64,000 bases of DNA from Diadophis punctatus similis (lineage: Eukaryota > Chordata > Lepidosauria > Squamata > Dipsadidae), in the NCBI GenBank assembly GCA_023053685.1, contig JALIGW010000004.1, positions 81,655,297 to 81,719,296 on the forward strand, read 5' to 3'. This document shows, in pieces, positions 13,901-25,900 of the stretch (its first letter is position 1; every line of letters starts with the position of its first letter). A program made the position numbers and the translations under genes. The notes below the pieces were generated by a model, which had not been told where the DNA came from, did not search any database, and saw only the letters and a list, made by a program, of their open reading frames with translations.

Positions 13901-16900
13901 TGTTATTTTGACGTAAAAATACTATGAAATTGACAATAAGAAGTATATATTTATTAATGTAGACCAGGGGTGGATTTCTTTGAGGGCCGGATCAACATTG
14001 TAGTTGTCCTCTGCGGGCCGGCCGGGGGTGGGGAGACAGGATGGACGGTAGATGGACGGACGCTTCCTGCAGTACCCTGCCAGCCAAAACAGGGCACGGG
14101 TTCGGCCCCGTTTTCAGCCTAGATGGCCTTCTGCAGCACTCTGCCAGCCAAAACAGGGCTGGGGGCGGGGCCCCACAGCGCCCCATTTTCAGAGTGCTGC
14201 AGTAGGTCTTCCAGGCTGAAAACGGGGCACTAGCAGAGGCACTGAGGGTCGGTCCTTTGCTATTTCCAGGCCGGCCTCGCAGGCCAGATCTAAGCATCCC
14301 GTGGGCCGGATCCGGCCCAGGCGCCTTGAGTTTGACACCCCTGCTGTAGACCGAAAAAAGTATTTTGGAATGGATTGCTCAAAATACCGTAGTAAACCTA
14401 CCTTCCTCTGCCTTTTTAAGTAGGTCATCGAGCAATATTTTCTGATGTTCCTCGCCATCCTCAAAGCTGTACAAAGCCCATTTTTTCAACAGTGTTTCTC
14501 CTTCACCACAAATATCTACTTCCAATAAGCCCGGGAACCACTCTTCCATAAGAGAATCGATGTGATCTACAACTTGCCCCAAAATGATGCAACCTTCAGA
14601 AAGTCGGGGAGGGGGGGAAGAAAGAAAGAAAGAAAGGTTAAAAATTGTGGTTTGCTGCCTCTGTAATTAGAAATACACTATGAGGTTTTCTGCTGAGCAA
14701 AACCAACAACATGTTCTGACCCAGATCCCCAAACATGACAAACCCTCTATAGTTGAAGCAATGATTCCTTTATTAGGAGCCACAGAAGCCCCAGCAAAAA
14801 AGTTTCTCTCTCTCTTTTTTTTTAATTGGAAAAGTTTTATGCGTACAAAGTACAAACCTTTTTTTTTGTTATTTCCCCCCCCCCACCCCTCACCCCCCTC
14901 CTCCCCATCCCTTCCCCTCCAACTCCCCGTCCCTGGACTTCCCAGAACATACACAGGGTATAATATAGTTTACACAAATACAAAACTAAAATATGCTAAC
15001 AAATTATTAACTTCCAAATATCATAAACTCTTAACTCCTTATACTGTAAGTTGAACAAAAAGTTAAGTTGAAATATGTCCTTCATCGTCTGTTTTAATCC
15101 ATCCATCTTCTCCTTTATCAAGTATATCATTTAAATAGTCTTTAACATGTTCTGAAATTTTTGCCCTTTGCAATATTGATTTTAAATAAATCTTCCTCTT
15201 GCAGTTTTATGCCACCAATACCTGACAGCAATTGTTAAATTCCAAGCCAACTTAAACCAAATCTAAAAATATTTAACAACTTTCTCTCTCAACGCAGGCT
15301 AACAGGTCTGTCCATCCGGAAGATGAATAGTTGTCTGCCACACCTATTCATCTCCGCCCCCTGCCTTTTATCAGCAGAGCTATGGTGGGGCTTCGCTAGC
15401 AGCGGTGGCTCTTCCGTCCCAAGGACCGGCCCACAGATTTCCACTGCTCTCCTCTCCTCTGCCTTCTGCGCATCCGCACTTCAGGCACTGGACCCAGCTG
15501 TTCCTCCTCTTCCTCATCAGCCACCTCCAGACCTGGGGGCTGTTGACTCTCCATCTGAGGGCTGATGGACTGCCTAGGCTCTGCCTCTGTCTTTCTCTCA
15601 CTGCCAGCTCCATTCCCTCAAAGCTCTCAAGTTGCCTTGATGCTGACCCTGACTCCCACACCTCCTCCTTCTCCTCCTCTGATTCGGCTGCTGGAGGGGC
15701 TGGTGGCCGACAGGTCACCACACAACACCTTAATTTCCCCACCACCCTCCAGAAGGTTGGGACGCATATTTAAGAGCCGAGGTGGCGCAGCGGTTAGAGT
15801 GCAGTACCGCAGGCCACTTTAGCTGACTGTGATCCGCAGGTCAGCGGTTCAAATCTCACCGGCTCAAGGTTGACTCAGCCTTCCATCCTTCCGAGGTAGG
15901 TAAAATGAGGACCCAGATTGTTGGGGGCAATATAAATATATGCATTGCTTACTGGTGTAAACCACTTGGAGAGTGCTTGCACTGTGAGGCGGTATATAAA
16001 TCTCACAAAATAAATAAATAAATAAACAACCTTTTCTGCAAGAAGGGACCGTGATTTTTAGAAAGCTGTTTAGATTGTTTTCCAGAACTGCCGATTCCAC
16101 CAGGGTGTAAGCTTCTGGAGACCAGTTCAGATATATGCCTTGCCTCCAGTACATCTTGTTAGGACGAAGAGCTCGTTCTAAGAAGAAAAAGAAGGATGTT
16201 AAGTCTGTAATGTTTTTCCCCCCTCCATTGTAAAGTCACACATGATCCCTTTCTCTGGCATGATTTTATGCGTACGAAACGTCGCAACGCGAACTGGTGG
16301 CGAAGGTAAGTGAAACCCACCCCTGATTCCAAGCATGAAGTCTTAGAACCTTAACGGTAGATTCCAAACATTAGCTGTCTTGTGTAAGTAACACATGTGT
16401 TCCAGATCCCTAAATGAAGTCCCTTAAAGGAGTTTGCATTTATAAATATTCATAATCTATCTACCATATTTTACTTGCCTCCCGACCTACAGCTGACAGG
16501 CTTGCAAGCCACGTGGTAAAATGAAACTAACTACGGTGGCTGTAATGAGACAAAATGCTGGGAGATAAACTGCTGGCAAGTTACACTGCTGAAATTGCAA
16601 GGAGGTAAGCTACAGCTACTGTAGCCTAGAGGTAGAGCTCTTGCCTCACAGTCAGGAGGTTGTGAGTTCTATCCTAGGTAGAAGCAGAGTCTGTTAATAT
16701 GTTATTTTGTTAAATGTTTGTAGAGTGTTCAAATTATAAGACTTATTTTTAAAGACTGCTTTATTATTGTTCTAGACAACTTAACAAAATGAAGAAGCTT
16801 TTTAAAATAAATTCTTGCTCTGAAGAGGCCCAGTGCTATTGTATCTTCTTTTACATAGCAGAGAATACTTCCAGAAAGCCACATCAATTTTAAAGATCTG

Positions 16901-19900
16901 TAAAAGTATAATCTGAAATGTCCTGTTTTAGTATTAAGTATTAGTATTAAAATAAGGCAGCTGAATTAAACCCTGACTTAGTCATGTTTGGAGTAGATCT
17001 ATTTAAATAATTGGGAGGAGTTAGTGTGATTACATTTAAGAAAACTTTCTGGGATTAATATACTGCCATAATGTACATTTCTCCAATTCTTTGCTATTTC
17101 TATGGGTCAAGCACACATGCACAGAAATACACAGCAAACAGTGTATATCATCTGTACTGTTTGCTGTTTGCTGTTTGGCAAATTGCTGGGAGGCAGAGGC
17201 CTTTTTTCCTTGTTTTCCTCCCCCAAAACTAAGGTGCGTCTTATACTTCGGTGCGTCTTATACTCCGAAAAATACGGTACCTATCTCCTATTGAACACCT
17301 CCAATCCATAGAATTGTCTTTCTGTCGGAAGATCCTTTGCAACGAAACCAGGATAACAATTCCAAAATTTCATCTAACAGCCTGACCTTTATCTGTTTGC
17401 ACCTGAAAGTAGCTTTCATTGAAATTGGACAAATGCAAGCAATATTTTCTGTATCAAATTTGGTTCAGCCTACAGCCTCTTGGACCTCATGCTAAAATTG
17501 TAACGGGAACTAAGCAACCACATGAGTGGCTTTAAAGCCAAATGCCAATAGCTGAATTAAGACGCAAAGTCTGTGGTAACTCAGCTAATTTCCTAATAAC
17601 GAAGGCCCTTTGTACAGATTTAACTAATTTCCTTCCATTCTTGTACCTCTTCCTGAAAGCATGTATGAAGATACTTCAAGCAGTCGATTAATTAGCCGGG
17701 ACCAGAATCCCATAGGAAAATACGGCATCTCATACAATCTTATAATAAGCTCAGAGTTTTCACAGTGAGGCAGTTCTATCACAGGCCGTTGATCCGACAA
17801 GCTTAAAGAGAGAGAGAGAAAAAAAAGTAAGAAAGGGATTTAAAAAGGGAGCTATTTTTCACTTTTTTGAATGTTTCATTTCCCAATTTGGCAATTGGGG
17901 TGACAGTCAAAAGGTAGAAAGTATCTTTTTTGAGTTATAATTATTGGCTGACATTACAACAAGCAAGCATCTCTAAGAAGTCCCTGTGGTTTATTGTGCA
18001 CCTTAGGATCATTGCACAAATGGTAGCAAATGCATAAATTTGCTTCAGTGACCCCTGATACAAATTAAATAATATTTTTACTTACTTACTTACCGTGTTT
18101 CCCCGAAAATAAGACAGGGGCTTATATTTTTTTGACCCCCCAAAAATGCCCCTGGCCTTATTTTCGGGGGTGGCTTATAATTTTCGGGGTGCAGGCGGGG
18201 CGGGGCACGAGACACACCACTTACTGGAGTTTGCCAGCTCCGTGGTCTCTCGGCTAGTCTCTTTAGGAGAAAAAACTTGCAAACAGACAAGCCGAGAGAC
18301 CACGGAGCTGCAAAGCTCCAGTAAGTGGTGCGTCTCTCTTGGCGGGGTGGGGTGGGGCGGGGCAGGCGTCCTACCTGGGACTTGTCCCGGGACCTCCGTC
18401 GCGTTCTTCGGTCTTCTCTCCACAGCAGCCCATTCCAAAAGAACGTCTCACGAGTGCGAGAAGTTTGAACTCGTGAGACGTTCTTTTGGAATGGGCTGCG
18501 AAGAACCCGACCAAGGTAGGAGGGGCGTCTCGCGCTGGGATTTGGCAGGGCGGGAGAGCGTCCCTTCAAAATGCTTCAAAGTCCTTCGAAGCATTTTAAA
18601 GGGATCCGTTTTGCCTGCCATGAAGGAAACCAATGTTCCCCGAAGAAAAGGAGGCAAGCATTGGTTTCCTTCATGGCACGCAACCCAGGTTGCTCTCTTC
18701 TGCGTTCTTCCCTGCATGCCCTAGGACAAGGAGGGGGTTGGCCTTGGTCTTCATCTGAACCCCCTCTCCCTTATTCTACCTCATCCCTGCTCTGCCCAGC
18801 CTGACTTTGCCCTTCCCCAGTTTCCTCCACAGCTAAGGGAGCCACTCTCCCGCTCTCTGTCAGCTGTTCATCTTCCATCTCAGATTCAGACTCCGACGGG
18901 GGCATGACAGCAGGTATTTTGGAATTTTGTTTCTATTCCAACAATCAAGAAGCAAAGAAGGCAAAGAACTACCAACTCGGACAAATAAACTAACAGTAAA
19001 CAATAGTAAGGAATCACCATTCCCAGCAACACTGACAGGGAAATTCAGTGGTATATAAAATGAGAGCAAACCTCACTCCTTTCAAGCACTGATGATGTTA
19101 CCTAGTCGGGTCGTGAAACATCTACAAGAAAACAACCAAGCTCAGAAGCACCAGAGACCTGCAAATTTAATAATTCACATCAGGGGTGATATCCACTTAC
19201 TTTCCGTACCAGTTCGCAAATGTGAGCGCACGTGCTTCGCTCGCAGGCACCCCGTCCACGCATACGCACGGCCTTCTGCGCATACGCCTTGCTCACATGT
19301 GCTTGAAAACGTGCTAAATAGGACGGCATAGCGCCGGAGCGGGTGGGCGGGGGTGGCCCCACCCGCAGGTCGCTACTACCGGTTCAGGCGAACCGGTCCG
19401 AACTGGCTGAAAATACCACCTCTAATTCACATCCTCTCTAATGAAGTCATAATGTATGAGATGTTACTTATTCCCCACATTTTCCCTCCCCCGGCAAATG
19501 CCCATGTAACAATCCATTTTAATTTTTGATTACCTGCTCGGAATAAGCAGTTGATCTTCTCCTAACGGCAAAGCAATCTGGAATTTCTCTAGAAGCTTGA
19601 AGTATTGGCACTTGCAAATCTCAGGGAATTTACTGTTCTTTAGCAGGGAGTTTTCCACATCTGAACGTTTTATGATCCCTTTGGGGTATTTGGTAAAGCC
19701 ATCCACCTTCACCGTCAAGATCTACGGAAGAGAAATCCGTCTCACAAACCTCACTATGATTTGCTTAGTTTAAAAATCACGTCACACGCCAAACTTTTTT
19801 GCTTCGTTCTCAAATAAAAACCAGAAGAATATTCTTTATTGGCCAAGTGTGATTGGACACACAAGGGATTTGTCTCCAGTGCGTTAAGCTCTCAGTGTAC

Positions 19901-22900
19901 ATGCAAGTAACAAAGTGATAAATCATAAAAGTGATAAATCATAAATCATACGATACAATCATAACGTCACATACAAAACTGTTACACACAAAGCAGTATT
20001 ATTCCTCTCCTATCGAGAACTTAAATGAAAAGCTAGGTATTGAAAAAATTCTCAAACCTGTTTTAATATTTTTTTATTAATTTTATACTTTTATACAATA
20101 TCCTTATTATTGTTTTCCCTGTTAACTATTTTGTATATAGGTGACAGGCTAACAACTTGTAAACAGTTTAACAGTTGAGTAGTTTAAAATTCTTTTAGCC
20201 TGTTTTATAAGGGGTAGGAAATTAATGCTGTTGTATTATATTAATCAACGTTCAACTAATGAAGCTGTTATGTGTATATGTGTTAGTCTTTTTTTCTAAG
20301 ACATTTTTTAAAATGTCTTTGTTGTATTTTTTCTTTTTTTCTTTTTTTAAATTAGTCAACATTAGATATTTAATATAGTCAACATTTAATATAGTCCTGT
20401 TAGCATATTTTAATTTTATGTTTATTAAATACTATACCCTGTGCTTTTTCTGGGAAGTTGGGGTGGGTGGGTGGGTGAGTGGGGGGAGGGTAAGGGGGGT
20501 GGGGAGGGGTCTGGGGGGAAGGGGGGAGAAAAGAGAAAAATGTTTGTACTTTGTACTAATAAAACCTTTTGAATAAATTTAAAAAAACATTTAATATAGT
20601 CAACATTTAATATAGTCAACATTAGAATAGAATAGAATAGAATAGAATAGAATAGAATAGAATAGAATAGAATAGAATAGAATAGAATAGAATAGAATAG
20701 AATAGAATAGAATAACAGAGTTGGAAGGGACCTTGGAGATCTTCTAGTCCAACCCCCTCCTCGATTTATAATCACAATTCAGCCAAAAATTTCCATTGTT
20801 AAGTGAGACAGTTGTTAAGTGAGTTTTACCCCATTTTACGACCTTTCTGCCTCCGTTGTTAAGTGAATCACTGCAGCTGACAAGTTAGTAACCCGGTTGT
20901 TAAGTGAATCTGGCTTCCTCATTGACTTTGCTTGTCACAAGGTCGCAAAAGGGGATCACGTGACCCCCGGAACACTGCAACTGTCATAAATATGAGTCAG
21001 TTGCCAAGCGTCTGAATTGCGACCACGTAACCCTGGGGATGCTGCAACGAAGTGTGAAAATTATAGTAATAAGTCACTTTTTCAGCGCCGCTGTCACTTT
21101 GAACAGTCCCTAAATGAACCGTTGTAAGTCATGGACTGTCTCTATTTTGGTGTTTCGCATTTTAACTTCCCTTGAATAAACTAAATATCGTATAGGAAAA
21201 ATTCTCAGACCTGGAAGATAAGAGAGAAATAACCACCCAAGAGGCAAAAAAAGGGACAATCCAGAAAACCTGGTTTGGAACCGCACTTGAGACTGACCTG
21301 GGCTATGATTTTGCACAGCCATTTGGGATCAACAAAATAGAAATTTCTGAGCTGAAGTGCTGGATCCTGAAAGTGGAGCAGGACACCTAAATAAAATAAA
21401 AAATAGTCCGCTTAGCATACATCAGTGTGTACGGAACATTTTAACAATAGTAGTATTGTTTATTGCAGGTAGTCCTCGACTTACGACCACGATTGAGCCC
21501 AAAATTTCTGCTGCGAAGTGAGACGTTTGTTAAGCCCCATTTTACGACCTTTCTTCCCTCAGTTGTTAAGTGAATCACTGCAGTCATTAGTCACACGGTT
21601 GTTACGTGAATCTGGCTTCCCCACTGACGTTGCTTGTCAGAAGGTCGCAAAAGGGGAATAGAATAGAATAGAATAGAATAGAATAGAATAGAATAGAATA
21701 GAATAGAATAGAATAGAATAGAATAGAATAGAATAGAATAGGAAATGGAATGGAATGGAATGGAATGGAATGGAATGGAATAGAAATAGAATAGAAATAG
21801 AAATAGAAATAGAAATAGAAATAATAGAAATAGAAATAGAAATAGAAATAGAAATAGAAATAGAAATAGAAATAGAAATAGAATAATTAGAATTAGAATT
21901 AGAATGAATAGAATAGAATAGAACAGAATAGAACAACAGAATTGGAAGGGACCTTGTAGGTCATCTAGTCCAACCCCCCGCCCAATCAGGAGACCCTACA
22001 CCAGTGATGGAGAACCTTTTTTTGCTTGGGTGCCAAAAGGGCGCGCGAGTGTGTGTGCCCACACCCATAATGCAATGCCCTGCCCCACACGCATGCACGC
22101 ACACCACCCCCCGCGCTGCCCGCCCGCACATATGCGCAGGCCTCACTAAAGCCTCCAGACATCTGGTAGGCCCGTTGGGCCATTTTTCGCTCTCCCCAGG
22201 CTTCAGGATGCAAAAATGGCCTCAAATATTGGAAGACTGCTATCGTGTCTCCCCTGGTCCTTCTCTTCACTAGACTAGCCATGCCCGGTTCCTGCAACCG
22301 TTCTTCATATGTTTTAGCCTCCAGTCCCCTAATCATCTTTGTTGCTCTTCTCTGCACTCTTTCTAGAGTCTCAACATCTTTTTTATAGTGTGGTGACCAA
22401 AACTGGATGCACACTATTGGGTTTGTTGGCCTCCTTGAGTAACTTATCAAGTAATAAAAGCAGGATAACAATAGAATAAATAAGCCAACTGCCCAACTTA
22501 GCGCAACTTTTTTGTTAAACGAAAAAAAGGGATGGCGGACCCACTGACTATCATGGTCCAAAAACATTTTTACCCGATTCGTTCAGAAAATGCACAGCGT
22601 GAGGAAGCTCGTTTTCATCCAATTGCAGCTGCTTTTCTTGCACCAATTCATAAAGCTGACTCTGGCCAATCACAGGGAATTCAGCCGGCAACGTTTTGCG
22701 TATTTCTAGAATGCTCTTCTCAAGTTCTAAGTAGCTGTCTGGAATTAACTGGCCAATCACGGGCTGGTCTCTGATCTGCAGGAAAAATAAATGAAAATAA
22801 ATAAATGTTGTTCAACTATTTCGATGAATACCTTAGGGATGAATTGCACTTTCCTACAGTCAATAATTTCTCCTGAAATATGGATTGCAGCTTGGACCAG

Positions 22901-25900
22901 TCTTGAACTCAGAAGAACAGGGTTGGAAGGGACCTTGGAGGTCTTCTAGTCTAGTCTAGCTCAAGGTTGACTCAGCTTTCCGTCTGTCCAAGGTCGGTAA
23001 AATGAGGACCCAGATTGTTGGGGAAAATATGCTGACTCTGTAAACCGCTTACAGAGGGCTGTAAACCATTGTGAAGCGGTATATAAGTCTAAGTGCTGTT
23101 GCTTTCCTTCCTTTCCTTTCCTTTCCTTTCCTTTCCTTTCCTTTCCTTTCCTTTCCTTTCCTTTCCTTTCCTTTCCTTTCCTTCCTCCCTTCCTCCTTCC
23201 ATCCTTCCTTCCCTTCATCTCTTATTCCCTTTCTCATTCTCCTTCCTGGTGGCACAGTGGTTAGAATGCAGTATTGCAGGCTGACTTTGCCCACTGCCAG
23301 CAGTTCGATCCTGACCGGCTCAAGGTTGACTCAGCCTTCCGCCCTTCCGAGGTTGGTAAAATGAGGACCCAGATTGTTGAGGGCAATAGGCTGATTCTGG
23401 AAACCGCTTAGAGAGGGCTGTAAAGTGGTATATAAGTTCTATTGCTATTTATACTTGTGTATTAAAGCAAAATGGCTTACTTTAAAATCCAGACATTCTT
23501 TGATGATGATTTGTCGAAGTTTAGTCATGGACTCAGACTCTTCTGTAGCATTCACAAAGTGATAGTCGTGGATTTTAGGAAACCCCTTCTGATTCATCAG
23601 CTCCTTGGTGATTTTACTGATACAAGCTCTCCGCTGCTTCTCGTTAGCGATGTCTAAATGAGTCCCAATGAGGATCACAGGGGAGAAGGATGCTCGGGTC
23701 TATAAAACAGGAGTTGCAAAGTTCTCCATTAAGGCTCTTCTCCAATAACCCTCCTTTTATGTGCAGCTGGTTTTATTCCACTATGTTATCATCAATCCTA
23801 GCCACCTTGCAACCAGGATGTCACCTGAGATTTGTCAAGCACTTTAAAATTCTCATTAACCACCAGGCCATCTATAAGCAACACAGGGAGTAAAAAATTA
23901 CTTAAACCAGGGGTGTCAAACTCAAGGCCCACGGGCTGGATCTGGCCCGCGGGCTGCTTAGGGCCTCCCTGGGAATAGCAGTGATTCCCTGAACAACTGT
24001 GGAGGCCGTCACGGCCGAAAATGGATGATGAGCTGGACAAACCCACCCTGGCCACGCCGCCCCCTCCTCCGAGGTCAAACACAACTCTGACGCGGCCCGC
24101 AATGAAATCGAGTTTGACGCCCCTGACTTAAATTCTTTGACCGTTAGTTGACTACATACTTGTGCACAGATAGCAATAATAAACTTTTCCCGGCTTTGAA
24201 CTCGATGAATGCTCCTGGTTATTTGCGCCTGACAAATTTTCTATCATATCAGGTTTTTTTTTTTTAAAGATCAGTAAGTACCGTATTTTTCGGAGTATAA
24301 GACGCACCTTTTTACCCCCAAAAAGAGGGTGAAAACTTGGGTGCGTCTTATACACCGAATGCAGCCCCACCCACCCACCCACCCACCCCCACCCTTTGGC
24401 CTCTGTCTTCCAGCAATTTACCTGTTTGCAGCAAAGAGGGAAGAGCCTGTAAAGCCAAGCAAGTCACTAGCAGCTTCCCGACCTACAGCTGATTAGGTTT
24501 GCCATGTGGGAAAATGAAAGTGAAACTAACTGCAAAGAGGCAAATAGCTGGGAGAGACACGCAGATTTTTATTTTTTGCTGAACTGGATGGAAGGGGGTA
24601 AGTGAATAACTATAAATGTCTGTAGAATGTTCAAATTATTAGACTTATTTTTTAAAGACTGCTTTATTATTGTTCTAGAGCCAGGGGTCTCCACCCTTGG
24701 CAACTTTAAGACTTGTGGACTTCAACTCCCAGAATTCAACAGCCAGCTTTGTTAGCTTTGCTGGCTGTGGAATTCTGGGAGTTGAAGTCCACAAGTCTTA
24801 AAGTTGCCAAGGTTGGAGATCCCTGTAAATCTAGACAACTTAACAAAATAAAGCTTTTTAAAATAAATGCTTGCTCTGAAGAGGCCCAGTGCTATTGTAT
24901 CTTCTTTTAAATAATAGAGAATAATGTATACTTCCTGAAATTTTAATTAATTTTAACAGCTCTGTACAGGTATAGTATGAAATGTAACAGTGTCCTGTTT
25001 AGTATTAGAGTTTAGTTACCTTGGAGTAGATCTATTTAAATAATTGGGAGCAGTTAGTGTGACTACATTTAAGAAAACTTTCTGGCATAATGTACATTTC
25101 TCCAATTTTTTGCTATTTCTATGGGTCAGGCACACATGCACAGAAATACACAGCAAACAGTATATATCATCTGTGCTATTTGCTGTTTGCTGTTTGGCAA
25201 ATTGCTTGGAGGCAGAGGCCTTTTTCCCTTGTTTTCCTCCCCCAAAACTAAGGTGCATCTTATACTTCGGTGCGTCTTATACTCCGAAAAATACGGTTTG
25301 TTTGTTTGTTTGTTTGTTTGTTTGTTTGTTTGTTTATTTATTTATTTATTTGACAACAAGTGGAAGGAAACAGGACACATGAAAAAAAATGGCACAAATA
25401 AATGGATATAAAGAAGCAAAACATAGCCATAAACACATAAAACGAGTACATACAAATGGGTACAGTAGGACAGGGACGGTAGGCACGTTGGTGCACTTAT
25501 GCACGCCCCCTTAGGGACCTCTTAAGAAACGTGTAAGGTCCACGGTAGACAGTTTAAGGTAAAAGGTATGGGGGTTAGAGAAACAATGTTACCTTGATAT
25601 TAAACAGCCATGGTTTCATGGCATCCACTTCTGATTCTCCTTTGCTCAGGTCATACACCGCGAGGTATAGAGCTCGCTGAGTCATAAAGTGGGGATGAGC
25701 GCTGTAGAATTCTTCCTGACCTGCAGAAGAGCAAGTACAGCAGTAATTGGCAGGTGGCATGTATGCCCACGTACGCTCTCCATGACCTCCAATTCTCACC
25801 CAAAGGGGGAAGAGAATTCAAACAGAGTTTAAATCGTTTCAGGCTGGCGTCAAAAACAAGAACAAAATGTTACAGATCGTGAAGAAACAGTGGGTTTTCC

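Noticed and set aside
16617..16690. tRNA-like sequence with A and B boxes
   Set aside because: The head of a SINE; no closed cloverleaf or processing context as a real tRNA.
18090..18724. 159- and 192-codon frames
   Set aside because: GC-rich hairpin MITE; strands mirror each other and no domain is visible.
25716..25720. Second AG (GTCAG) as the exon 30 acceptor, which would remove the Gln
   Set aside because: It shifts the frame so that GGA AGA ATT is read, destroying EEFY.
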